Of a stretch of DNA of 64,000 nt, positions 26,077-34,339 are shown in pieces. The notes beneath the pieces are model-generated. The model ran no database searches. It was not told where the DNA came from and worked only from the letters and a program-made list of their open reading frames with translations. The DNA is taken from assembly GCA_016463765.1 (NCBI GenBank), contig JAEMQS010000013.1:17962-81961 (forward strand), in the 5' to 3' direction. Within the stretch, counting starts at the first letter, position 1; each line of letters opens with the position of its first letter. The stretch comes from Solirubrobacteraceae bacterium (lineage in GTDB: Bacteria; Actinomycetota; Thermoleophilia; Solirubrobacterales; Solirubrobacteraceae). The position numbers and the translations under genes were made by a program.

Positions 26077-27771
26077 TCAGAAGAAGCTCGAGATCGACCG
26101 GTAGACGGCCTCGATCTGCTTCGGGTCTCCGGTGAACGCCTTGCCGCCCGACGCCTGCGCGATGCGCTCCAGCGCCGCCTTGTTGGCCTGCCGGCCGTAG
26201 GCGATCGTGTACACGCGGACCGCCTCGCCCTCCTGCCCCGTCTGGCGCTCGAGCGCCGCGACGAGCTGGTCGACGGTCGACGACGACTGGTTGTCCTCGC
26301 CGTCGGTGAGCGCGACCACCGCGTTGATCCGCGTGTCGTCGTCCAGCGCGATGATCTTGCCGACGCCGTCGCCGATCGCGTCGTACGCCGCCGTCTGCCC
26401 CTCGGGCAGCAGGCCGTCCACGGTCGAGCGCATCTCCGCCTGATTGCGGCCGAACGTCGCGAGGTCCACCAGCGGGAACACCCGGTCGTTGAAGGCGATC
26501 AACCCGATGCGGTCGCGGGGCGAGAGCTGACTGAAGAACGTCCTCAGCCCGCGCTTGGCCTCCTCGAGCTTGCCCTCCTCACCCATCGAGCCGGACGTGT
26601 CAAAGACGAGCTGGATGTTCGCCGGCTTGCGGTCCTCGCGCCAGGCGCTCTTGATCCGGGCCAGGACGCGCGGCTCGGGCAGCGACAGGGTGCGCGCAGG
26701 CTGTTCGGGGTCGACGCCGTTGGCGGTCGTGATCGGCGGGATCGGCTTCGCGTCGGGGTCGCCCGGGCGGAAGCCGGCCTTCGCCGCGACCTCGGGGGTG
26801 ATCCGCTCCTCGAGGAAGGCCTGGAACGCCGCGGCTCCCTGCTTCTGCTCGGCGGTCACCCACGGTGCGTCGAGGACGATGAACGGGTTGTCGCTGTCGA
26901 ACGTGCCCTCGCGGGGGTAGAGCGCGACGAGCTTCGGCTGGCCGCCGCGGTCGCGGTTGAAGTCCAGCAGCGTGACCTCCTCCATCGCCACCGCGGAGGC
27001 GTAGGCCGGGCCATAGCGCTTCATCTGCTCGGCGAAGAACAGCGTCGTGTCGCCGTAGTGCACGATCGAGCGCTCGATGTCCCGGATCTGCTTGCGGACC
27101 GACGGCTTCTCGACGTCCTCGACGGTGAGGCCCTCGCGCTTGCCCGTCGCCGCGTAGTACTCGGCGGCGACCGCGGACAGCCCGGACGTCGAGAAGTCGG
27201 GGTTCGTGTGGCCGAGCTTGAACTTGCCGTACTCCGGGCGGCCGAAGGCGGCCCAGCCGCGTTCGGAGGTCGCCAGCTCGAGGATCCGGTCGAACCCGAC
27301 CTGCTTCTCCGGCCAGCCGAGGGTCTTCGCCAGCGGTTCCCACATCGCGATGACGAGCGGCGTGCGGACGATCGACGGGTTGTCGTCGGGCGCCCACTCC
27401 TGGTCGGCCTGGAAGTTCAGCAGGCGCCCCCACAGCGACGACGCCGGCGACCACACGACGGGACGCAGCTGCTGCTTGCCGATCTGGTCCTGCGCCTCGC
27501 CCGAGGAGACGACCTGCGCCTCCACGAAGACCGGCCGGCCGCCGACCTCCGCGCCCTGCTCGTTGAAGGCGCGGACCAGCGGCTCGAGCAGCTGCTCCTT
27601 CTCCGGCGAGTAGGCGAAGGGGACCCGGACGGCGTCGTCCGCCGCGGTGGTGGCCGCCGCGCCGCTGCCCGACCCGCCGCCGCCCTCGTCCGAACCGCCC
27701 ATCGAGACGATCGCGGCGATCGCGACGGCCCCGATCGCGACGAGGATGATGAGCAGGCGGCCGGTGCGCAT
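26077..27771 (-). CDS. Solute-binding domain plus von Willebrand factor A protein
   Basis: 564 residues. An N-terminal hydrophobic anchor (LLIILVAIGAVAIAAIVSM) and Gly/Ser linker lead to an extracellular type-2 solute-binding domain (about 45-350: WSPASSLWGRLLNFQ, ERGWAAFGRPEYGKFKLGHT), then a VWA domain (about 385-560) with an intact MIDAS: DTSGSMGE, the threonine in EGQTAAYDAIG and Asp in ALTDGEDNQ. The MIDAS implies metal-dependent binding of a protein ligand. It lies immediately upstream of the coiled-coil membrane gene. TAGATT is nine bases before the ATG, at the edge of an inverted-repeat element. Confidence 0.88.
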   Translation of the reverse strand: MRTGRLLIILVAIGAVAIAAIVSMGGSDEGGGGSGSGAAATTAADDAVRVPFAYSPEKEQLLEPLVRAFNEQGAEVGGRPVFVEAQVVSSGEAQDQIGKQQLRPVVWSPASSLWGRLLNFQADQEWAPDDNPSIVRTPLVIAMWEPLAKTLGWPEKQVGFDRILELATSERGWAAFGRPEYGKFKLGHTNPDFSTSGLSAVAAEYYAATGKREGLTVEDVEKPSVRKQIRDIERSIVHYGDTTLFFAEQMKRYGPAYASAVAMEEVTLLDFNRDRGGQPKLVALYPREGTFDSDNPFIVLDAPWVTAEQKQGAAAFQAFLEERITPEVAAKAGFRPGDPDAKPIPPITTANGVDPEQPARTLSLPEPRVLARIKSAWREDRKPANIQLVFDTSGSMGEEGKLEEAKRGLRTFFSQLSPRDRIGLIAFNDRVFPLVDLATFGRNQAEMRSTVDGLLPEGQTAAYDAIGDGVGKIIALDDDTRINAVVALTDGEDNQSSSTVDQLVAALERQTGQEGEAVRVYTIAYGRQANKAALERIAQASGGKAFTGDPKQIEAVYRSISSFF

Positions 27772-27785
27772 GGGCCGCGAAATCT

Positions 27786-27952
27786 AGTGGGCCTGTCCGG
27801 AAGTTGTGTGCGGCATTCCGGGATGCCCGGACGCGGCTGCGTGGTGACGGTGGCCGCCAAGCGTGCCCCCGGCACGTGACGGTGGACGCCGGCGCCGCGC
27901 AGGCGTGGATCGGGCGCCCGGAATGCCCGCAGAACTTCCGGACAGGCCCACT
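27786..27952. mobile_element. 167-bp terminal-inverted-repeat element (MITE-like)
   Basis: The outer 21 bases of each end match perfectly as inverted repeats (left end AGTGGGCCTGTCCGGAAGTT, plus the reverse complement at the right). Pairing resumes after a short divergent stretch with CATTCCGGG, giving arms of about 37 bp. The interior holds no gene, but does hold a near-duplicate of GTGACGGTGG-C-GCC. It lies exactly between the pth stop and the VWA promoter. No clear target duplication is visible. It could equally be a long terminator hairpin. Confidence 0.6.
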
Positions 27953-28533
27953 CAGAGTGTGGCGCGGCCGAGGACGAGATCCTCGGCGGTGTCGCGCGCC
28001 CGGTCGATGAGCGCGCCGACGTCTGCGGCAGGCTCCGTGAACCGCCCGAGCACCCACGACGAGACGATCTCCGGGTCCGTGCTGTCCGGCCGCCCGACGC
28101 CGATGCGGATGCGCGCGAAGTCCGGGCTGCCGAGATGCGCCTTCAGGGACTTCAGGCCGTTGTGACCGGCAAGGCCGCCGCCGAGCCGCGCGCGGATGTC
28201 GCCGAACGGCAGGTCGATCTCGTCATGCAGGACGAGCACGCGGTCGAGCTCGACCTTGAACGCCCCGCGCGCGGGACCGACCGAGCGGCCGGTCTCGTTC
28301 ATGTAGGTCTGCGGCAGCAGGACGGCCACCCGCGGGCGGTCACCGATTGGCACGCGCCCTTCGGCGAGCAGCCCCTGGTACTTCTTCTTCGGCTTGCCGA
28401 GGTCCCAGCGCTCGATGAGCGCCTCCGCGACGTCGAAGCCGACGTTGTGCCGGGTCCCCGCGTACCGGGAACCCGGATTGCCGAGCCCGACGATCAGCCA
28501 GTCGGCGGGCGCCGACGCCCCCCGCAGCCGCAT
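27952..28533 (-). CDS. pth: Peptidyl-tRNA hydrolase
   Basis: 193 residues, standard length. Frees tRNA from prematurely released peptidyl-tRNA. LIVGLGNPGSRYAGTRHNVGF (split: LIVGLGNPGS, RHNVGF) carries the conserved Asn and the catalytic His; LPQTYMNETGRSV and VLHDEIDLPFGDIR hold the remaining active-site Asn and Asp. It follows the L25 gene by 12 bases on the same strand, the normal actinobacterial arrangement. Its TGA is the last codon before the inverted-repeat element. Confidence 0.96.
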   Translation of the reverse strand: MRLRGASAPADWLIVGLGNPGSRYAGTRHNVGFDVAEALIERWDLGKPKKKYQGLLAEGRVPIGDRPRVAVLLPQTYMNETGRSVGPARGAFKVELDRVLVLHDEIDLPFGDIRARLGGGLAGHNGLKSLKAHLGSPDFARIRIGVGRPDSTDPEIVSSWVLGRFTEPAADVGALIDRARDTAEDLVLGRATL

Positions 28534-28545
28534 CGGGCGGTGGTG

Positions 28546-29208
28546 CTACTCGTCGGAGCCGCCGGCGTCGCCCGCGGCCTCGCCGCCGGCCTCGCCCACG
28601 ACTTCGGTCTCGGTCTCGACGCCCTCGTCGGCCTCGGTGGAGAGGCGCGGCGCGGTGACGCTGTAGAGCACGACCTCGTCGAGCCCTTCGCCCACGAGCG
28701 TGACGCCGTCGGGCACCGGGATCGTGTTCACGAAGACGGTGTCGCCGATCTCGACGGTGGAGGCGTCGACCTCGAGCACCTCGGGGATCGACGTCGGGAG
28801 CGCCTCGACCTCGACCTCGCGGGCCTGCTGCTCGAGGACGCCGCCCTCCTTGATGCCGGGGGCGTTCTCGTAGTTGAGGATCTCGACGGGGACCGTCGCG
28901 GTGATGGCGACGTCCAGCCGGACGCGGACGAAGTCGACGTGCGTCGTCACGCCGGTGACCGGGTGGCGCTGGGTCTCCTTCACGACGGCGGTGCGGGACT
29001 CGTCGCCGAGGCTGAGCTCGAGGACGGCGCCGGACGAGGCGAGCGCGATGCGCAGCTCGCGGGCGTCGACGTCGAAGGCCAGCGGCTCGCCGTCGCCTCC
29101 GTAGAGGACGCCGGGAACGCGGCCTTCGCGGCGAAGGCGCCGCGCGGCGCGGGAGCCGCCGCTGACGTCGCGGGCGGCGATGGGAAGCTTGGTGGCGGTG
29201 GAGGACAT
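28546..29208 (-). CDS. rplY: Ribosomal protein L25 (CTC/general stress type)
   Basis: 220 residues: an N-terminal L25 domain that binds 5S rRNA (AARRLRREGRVPGVLYGG, HPVTGVTTHVDFVRV) and the CTC C-terminal beta domain (VPVEILNYENAPGIKEGGVL, DTVFVNTIPVPDGV), then an acidic Gly/Glu tail. This long form is common outside the gammaproteobacteria. Operon with pth. TACCCT lies ten bases before the ATG. Confidence 0.95.
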   Translation of the reverse strand: MSSTATKLPIAARDVSGGSRAARRLRREGRVPGVLYGGDGEPLAFDVDARELRIALASSGAVLELSLGDESRTAVVKETQRHPVTGVTTHVDFVRVRLDVAITATVPVEILNYENAPGIKEGGVLEQQAREVEVEALPTSIPEVLEVDASTVEIGDTVFVNTIPVPDGVTLVGEGLDEVVLYSVTAPRLSTEADEGVETETEVVGEAGGEAAGDAGGSDE

Positions 29209-29321
29209 GCGACGGACGAGGGTAGCGGACGCGCAGAGCCAGTGGCCGCCGGGCCTTTCTGCGGGACACGATGTCTCGTCCGGTGGTACGGTCTGGAATC
29301 TGGCTCATACGGAGGACGATC

Positions 29322-30833
29322 GTGCTGCGCTCACGACGCCGGACCCTCACCCTGGGTGGCCTCGCCGCCCTCACCGCCCTGACCCTTGCCGCCGGCCCCG
29401 CCTCCGCGGCGATCACGATCGGCGCGCCGCTGAACCTTCCGGCCAACGTGGCCGCCGGCTGCGAGCGGTCCCCGAGCCTGTTCGGGTTCTTCGGCCCGGG
29501 CTCGCAGTTCACCGGCGCGACGAGCTGCACCTGGCTCGGAGCCGACCGCATCGCCAACCCCACGTGGACCACCCAGGTCCCGCGCGGGCAGTGGGTCGTC
29601 GTGCGCGTGCGCGTGCGGGCGGGCGCGACCGTCGGCCCGATGGCCGCCGTCATCCTCGGCAACCAGCGATCCCAGGTCGGCGCCGCGGGCGCGACGATCT
29701 GCTGCCGGGCCATGGCCGAGAGCGGCGTGTTCACGCCGGCGCCCAACCAGGTCACGCAGATCGACACCCGCATGCGCGCGGGCAACACGATCAGCGCGGC
29801 GACCGGCGAGCCGATCGAGACCGTCGACTACCTCGCCCTCAACGTGCTGGCCGCGGGCGTGGCGCTGCCCGTCCACGACACCGGCCAGTACACGGACATG
29901 GGCGCGGTCCGCTCGTCGGCGTTCTGGCCGGCGATGCGGACCAACCAGGAACAGGCGCTGAACAGCGGCTTCTTCGGGATGTTCCCGCTCATCCAGGCCG
30001 ACCTCGAGCCCGACGCCGACGGCGACGGCTTCGGCGACGAGACCCAGGACTCGTGCGCGACGGACGCGTCCATCCGCGCCCGGCCCGTGGCGACCGCCGC
30101 GCAGTGCCCGCCGCCGGCGCCCGTCTCGAGCACCGGGCCCGTCATCGTGCCCGGCGGCCCCGCGGGCCCGTTCCTGGCGGGCCCCGGCATCGCCCGAGAT
30201 GCCGTGAGCCTCGCGGGCACCACCACGGCGAGCGTCCCCATCCTCTGCCCCGCCGCCGCCCCCGCGGCGTGCACCGGAACCGTCGGCGCGCGCACCGTCG
30301 CGCGGCTGGCGACGCGCACCGCCCGGGTCGCGGCGACCGCGCGACTCACCCTGCGGGCGCGACCGTTCTCCGTGGCGCCCGGGCGACTCGGGCAGATCGC
30401 GCTGACGCTACCCGCCGCCGCCCGGCGTGAGCTCGCGCGACGGGGCCGTCTCGCCCTCGACGTCACCGTCAACCAGACCGCACCGAGCGCGTCGACGACG
30501 CGGCACCGCCTCACGGTCCGGCGCCTGGCGAAGATCGTGCGCGCCGCCCGCGCCGGCCGCGTCACGGTGCGCGTCCAGGACCTGGCCACCGCCGACGCCG
30601 CCAAGGGCGCGTCGTACGACCTGCGCCTCCCGAACGGGGACGTGATCGGCAAGCGCTTCATCTCGCCGCAGCCCGGCCGGGTGCGCAGCGTGACCTTCAC
30701 CCTGACCGATGAGGGCCAGGCCGCACTCGCGCGCCGCAGGCGCCTGAACGCACGGATCGCGGCGAGCTACACCGACGCGGCCGGCAATCCGATCGGCGCC
30801 TCCCGTCCGGTCACGCTCCTCGCCCCGCGCTGA
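29322..30833 (+). CDS. Large secreted protein of unknown function
   Basis: 503 residues from GTG 29322, which follows a GGAGGA ribosome site and yields an ideal signal peptide (RSRRRTLTLGGLAALTALTL, cleavage after ASA). The N-terminal domain of about 240 residues is beta-rich with cysteine pairs (CER...SCTW, ICCRA). It ends in one calcium-binding type-3 repeat, DADGDGFGDETQDSC. The C-terminal half contains three Ig-like blocks rich in Arg/Ala/Thr with RRELARRGRLALDVTV and EGQAALARRRRLNARI, a pattern seen in secreted repeat proteins of this order. Substrate or partner unknown. Confidence 0.75.
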   Translation: MLRSRRRTLTLGGLAALTALTLAAGPASAAITIGAPLNLPANVAAGCERSPSLFGFFGPGSQFTGATSCTWLGADRIANPTWTTQVPRGQWVVVRVRVRAGATVGPMAAVILGNQRSQVGAAGATICCRAMAESGVFTPAPNQVTQIDTRMRAGNTISAATGEPIETVDYLALNVLAAGVALPVHDTGQYTDMGAVRSSAFWPAMRTNQEQALNSGFFGMFPLIQADLEPDADGDGFGDETQDSCATDASIRARPVATAAQCPPPAPVSSTGPVIVPGGPAGPFLAGPGIARDAVSLAGTTTASVPILCPAAAPAACTGTVGARTVARLATRTARVAATARLTLRARPFSVAPGRLGQIALTLPAAARRELARRGRLALDVTVNQTAPSASTTRHRLTVRRLAKIVRAARAGRVTVRVQDLATADAAKGASYDLRLPNGDVIGKRFISPQPGRVRSVTFTLTDEGQAALARRRRLNARIAASYTDAAGNPIGASRPVTLLAPR

Positions 30834-30841
30834 CCGGCGCG

Positions 30842-32743
30842 CTACTGCGGTGGCGCGCCGAGCTGCTGCGTCTGCTGGATCATCTGCTGCATGTCCGTCC
30901 ACGCGGGCTTCTTCGAGCTGTCGCCGAAGCGCAGCAGGCCCTTCTCGTGGATGGGCGAGTTCGGGCGCGGGTTGCCGCCGTCCCAGTTGGGCCGGACCCG
31001 GAACTCGCGCAGCGCCCAGTAGACCGCGCCGCCGAGCCAGGGCTTGGACCCGTAGACGGCCGCGCGGAACCGGATGAAGTCCTGCTGGAACTCGAACGTG
31101 CCCTTCTCCTCGACGGGCCCGTTGCGGTTCGCCTCCACGCCGAACTCCGAGACGACGACCGACTTGTTCGGGTAGCAGGCCCGCACGCTGTCGAGGTACT
31201 CCGACAGCGAGTCGCGGTCGGCGATGGCGCCGTTCGGGCCGGGATACCAGCCGAAGTAGTCGTTGACGCCGATGACGTCCAGCGGCGCGTACTCCTTGCG
31301 GCAGCCCGCGAACGGGTAGCCCGCCACCGCGATACCCACGGGACGCGTCGGATCCAGCGCCTTGGCCTGGCGGACCGCGCGCTGGATGTAGTAGCTCTGC
31401 ACCGGGCCGGGCCGCGAGGACAGCTCGTTGCCGATCGACCACGTGACGACCGACGGGTGGTTCTGGTTGGCGAGGATGTTCGCCTCCAGCTCCTTGGCCG
31501 CCAGCCGCCGCACGTCGGCGCGGGCGAGGTACTGGGTCTTCACGGCGTAGACCGGGATCTCGGACCAGATCATGATCCCCGCCTCGTCGGCGAGCTCATG
31601 CAGCTGCGGGTGCAGCGGGTAGTGCGAGCGCAGGAGCGTCGCGCCGATCTCCTTCGTCTCGGCGATGATCGCCCGGCGCTGGGCGCTCCCGATCGCGAAG
31701 CCCAGGTTCGGGTCGTCCTCGTGGATGCCCATCCCGCGGTAGTTCAGCTTCTTGCCGTTCAGCAGCATGGTGCCGTCGGGCTGCAGCTTGATCGTGCGGA
31801 TGCCCGTCTTGACCATCCAGCCGACGCGCAGCGCGTCCTCGCCGCGTCCGCGCACGTCGACGCGCGTCGTGTAGAGGTTCGGGCTTCCGGGCTCCCAGAG
31901 CTTCGGGTTGCGGACCGTGATGCGGCGCGAGACGGTCGCGAACTTCTTCGGCCCCACGGTCGCGGCGCCGAGCATCATCCGCCGGCCGCCGAAGTTCACC
32001 GTGGCGCGGATCCGCTCGGGGCGATCGCCGTAGTTGCGCAGCGTGGCGCGCACGAGCACCTTGGCGTCACACGCCGCGCAGTCCAGTTCGGGGCGGACGA
32101 CCATCCTGGAGATGTCGACGCGGTCGATCTGGCGCAGGTAGACCTCGCGCAGGATGCCGCCGTAGTTCCACCAGCCGCCCGCGGGGGTCCCGGCCACGGT
32201 CAGGCCCGACGGCGGGAAGTCCGTGGGGTACCGGCGGTTGTCGACGCGGACGACCAGCCGGTTCGTCCCCTCGCGCTTGAGGTACCCGGAGGGCAGGCGG
32301 ATCTCCCAGGGCAGGTAGGCGCCGTTGTTCGTCCCGACGGGCTTGCCGTTCAGCCACACGCGGGCGCGGTAGTTGACCGACTCGAACCGGATGACGTAGC
32401 TGTAGCGGCGCGAGGCGCTGGGCAGCTTGAAGTCCTTGCGGTACCACCCGACGGTGCCGACCATCGACTCGACACTCGTGTCCGTCGCGTTCCACGCGTT
32501 GGGCACCGTGGTCGCCGTCCAGCCGGCGCGGCTGGTCTGCCGCTGGAACCCCTGCGTGTCGCCCAGGCCCGTCTGGTCGAGCCGGAACAGCCACTCGCCG
32601 CCCATGATCAGGCGGTTGGTCGGGCCGGTCTCGTAGCCGAGGCCGGTCTTCGACAGCCCGCTCTGCGCGGACGCGGGCGAGGTGACGGCGAACGCTGCGA
32701 CGAGCGCGACGAGCAGGGTGAGGAGCGTGCGAGGGGAAGTCAT
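30842..32743 (-). CDS. Secreted glycoside hydrolase family 2 enzyme
   Basis: 633 residues with a Sec signal peptide (LLTLLVALVAAFAVTSPASA). Order: jelly-roll sugar-binding domain (about 35-190, NYRARVWLNGKPVG), Ig-like domain (about 200-295), TIM barrel (about 300-600). The acid/base is E440 in TWSIGNEL and the nucleophile E533 in VVSEFG; KLNYRGMGIHEDDPNLG is the usual GH2 barrel entry. The sequence fits beta-glucuronidase/beta-galactosidase-like members; exact substrate cannot be told. Convergent with the large secreted protein, 8 bases between stops. Confidence 0.9.
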   Translation of the reverse strand: MTSPRTLLTLLVALVAAFAVTSPASAQSGLSKTGLGYETGPTNRLIMGGEWLFRLDQTGLGDTQGFQRQTSRAGWTATTVPNAWNATDTSVESMVGTVGWYRKDFKLPSASRRYSYVIRFESVNYRARVWLNGKPVGTNNGAYLPWEIRLPSGYLKREGTNRLVVRVDNRRYPTDFPPSGLTVAGTPAGGWWNYGGILREVYLRQIDRVDISRMVVRPELDCAACDAKVLVRATLRNYGDRPERIRATVNFGGRRMMLGAATVGPKKFATVSRRITVRNPKLWEPGSPNLYTTRVDVRGRGEDALRVGWMVKTGIRTIKLQPDGTMLLNGKKLNYRGMGIHEDDPNLGFAIGSAQRRAIIAETKEIGATLLRSHYPLHPQLHELADEAGIMIWSEIPVYAVKTQYLARADVRRLAAKELEANILANQNHPSVVTWSIGNELSSRPGPVQSYYIQRAVRQAKALDPTRPVGIAVAGYPFAGCRKEYAPLDVIGVNDYFGWYPGPNGAIADRDSLSEYLDSVRACYPNKSVVVSEFGVEANRNGPVEEKGTFEFQQDFIRFRAAVYGSKPWLGGAVYWALREFRVRPNWDGGNPRPNSPIHEKGLLRFGDSSKKPAWTDMQQMIQQTQQLGAPPQ

Positions 32744-32790
32744 GCCGGAGCTTGCAACACGCGCATCGGCCGAAGGTCGCGCTGCGGTTC

Positions 32791-33222
32791 CTACGGGCAG
32801 CTCGACTCGCGGCCGATCGGCGCGCTCAGGCGCTGCAGGGTAACGGACGCCCCTGTCAGCGCCGACCCCTCGCGGCGCACGAGCACGCACTGGACGGTCG
32901 GCAGGCGCCCATCGGCCTGCCAGACGACGCGCGCCTGGCCCGTCTGACTGCCGAGGGCGTGCGATGTCGGCGCGTCGTAGCGGACGATCTCCAGATCGCC
33001 CGGTCCCCGCACGCGCGCCGTCGTGGCACGCGCGAGCGCCTCGCAGCGCGCATCCGGGCAGTCGAGCTGGTCGACGACGGTATCGCCGTCTCCCGCCAGC
33101 TGGGCGGCCAGGAGGTCCTCGACCTTCCCGCGCTCGACCGTGTCCGTGTACAGCCAGCGGGCCACGAGGAACGAGATCCCGAGGAAGACGACGACGGCGA
33201 GAGCGATGAGCGCGGCGCGCAC
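32791..33222 (-). CDS. Small membrane-anchored protein, unknown
   Basis: 143 residues from GTG 33222: one N-terminal transmembrane helix (ALIALAVVVFLGISFLV) and an extracytoplasmic domain with two cysteine pairs (CPDARC near residue 52 and C...C at VQCVL and ESSCP). Layout resembles NTF2-like lipid/penicillin-binding accessory domains but I cannot assign it. TAGCCT lies eight bases before the GTG. It is 19 bases after the next gene on the same strand. Confidence 0.68.
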   Translation of the reverse strand: MRAALIALAVVVFLGISFLVARWLYTDTVERGKVEDLLAAQLAGDGDTVVDQLDCPDARCEALARATTARVRGPGDLEIVRYDAPTSHALGSQTGQARVVWQADGRLPTVQCVLVRREGSALTGASVTLQRLSAPIGRESSCP

Positions 33223-33230
33223 GGCGCCGC

Positions 33231-33236
33231 AGGCTA
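33231..33236 (-). promoter_or_regulatory. -10 box TAGCCT, leaderless start
   Basis: Read on the minus strand it ends eight bases before the GTG at 33222, between two tightly spaced genes, so the downstream gene may have its own promoter. Confidence 0.4.
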
Positions 33237-33241
33237 CCCCG

Positions 33242-33937
33242 CTACGCGGCGCGCTCGTCGTCGGCGTTGAGCTCGAGGAACCGCTGGACCGACGCCTCCT
33301 GCTGGGTGAGCCGCTCGGCGGTCGCCCTCGCGTGGTCGGCCGCCCGTTCGAGGAAGTCCTCCAGGCACGCCTCGGGGTCGTCGCTGAGCGGGTAGACGTG
33401 GGCGACGTCCTGCTGCGCGCAGGCGATCCCCATCGGGGGCCGGCCCTCCGCCAGCGCCCGGGCCCCGCAGACGGGCACGACGGTGAGATGGCGCTCGGGC
33501 GCTCGCAGCGCGACCGGGAGCAGCCGGTGGGCGGGCAGCTGGACGGAGAGGTCGATGGACCGGTCCACGCCGACCTTTCCGCCCGCGGCGTCGGCCAGCG
33601 GCTGGACCCAGACGGCGAGCACGGTGTCCGCGGCGACGATCGCGTCACGCAGCACGCGGGCCTGCTCGGCGTAGAGCGCCTCGGCGGAATCGCGGTCCTC
33701 GGCGTCATGCAGATCGAGGTCGACGGGCACGCGCAGGAGGTCGCTGGTCCCGACCTTCATCCCGGCGCCCCGCGCGCCATGGGCGACGTAGGTCTGGATG
33801 GTCCCGAGGTCGCGGCGCCCGTGGAAGATCACGGTGAGCGCGTCGGACATCGGCAGGCCGCCCACGCTCAGCGCCACCGCGGCTGAGTCGTCGGGTTCCA
33901 ACAGCGCCCGCTGCAGCAGGTCGTCAGCGTCGTCCAT
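33242..33937 (-). CDS. Hypothetical cytoplasmic protein
   Basis: 231 residues, alpha/beta in character, no signal peptide. Segments such as ALTVIFHGRRDLGTIQTYVAH and FLELNADDERAA do not point to a family I know. Two cysteines (VPVCGARALAEG, IACAQQD) are close enough to matter functionally. The ATG at 33937 has a strong ribosome site (AGGAGGG), unlike most neighbours. Expressed with the 143-residue membrane protein downstream, by spacing. Confidence 0.65.
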   Translation of the reverse strand: MDDADDLLQRALLEPDDSAAVALSVGGLPMSDALTVIFHGRRDLGTIQTYVAHGARGAGMKVGTSDLLRVPVDLDLHDAEDRDSAEALYAEQARVLRDAIVAADTVLAVWVQPLADAAGGKVGVDRSIDLSVQLPAHRLLPVALRAPERHLTVVPVCGARALAEGRPPMGIACAQQDVAHVYPLSDDPEACLEDFLERAADHARATAERLTQQEASVQRFLELNADDERAA

Positions 33938-34040
33938 CCTGCCCTCCTTCGGATCCTTCTCGTCCGTCCAGGTGATCGTCGCCCGGCGGCCTGTTCAGTG
34001 TTATCGACCGACAGGCGGAAACGACGCACCACGAGGTCGA

Positions 34041-34046
34041 TAGATT
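34041..34046 (+). promoter_or_regulatory. -10 box TAGATT, leaderless start of DUF4235 gene
   Basis: TAGATT ends eight bases before ATG 34055; no ribosome site is present. Confidence 0.45.
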
Positions 34047-34054
34047 GGCCGGAC

Positions 34055-34339
34055 ATGAAGCTGCTCTACAAGCCCCTCGGCATCGTGCTCGGCCTCCTCG
34101 CGGGCTGGCTCGGCCGCGAGGCGTTCCAGCGCGTGTGGGCGCTGATCGACCAGGAAGCGCCGCCGAAGCCGACCACCGAGGACGCGGGATGGGCCAAGGC
34201 GCTCACCGCCGCAGCGCTGCAGGCTGCGATCTTCGCGGTCGTCCGCGCCGCCGTCGACCGGGCGGGCGCGACGTGGTTCCGCGACTTCACGGGCGTGTGG
34301 CCCGGACCCAAGCATCAGGAGGCCGCAGAGGATGCGTGA
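34055..34339 (+). CDS. DUF4235 membrane protein
   Basis: 94 residues. YKPLGIVLGLLAGWLGREAFQ at the N terminus and AALQAAIFAVVRAAVDR in the second helix are diagnostic of DUF4235, a two-helix actinobacterial membrane family of unknown role. The stop overlaps the start of the aldo/keto reductase gene by 8 bp. Confidence 0.88.
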   Translation: MKLLYKPLGIVLGLLAGWLGREAFQRVWALIDQEAPPKPTTEDAGWAKALTAAALQAAIFAVVRAAVDRAGATWFRDFTGVWPGPKHQEAAEDA

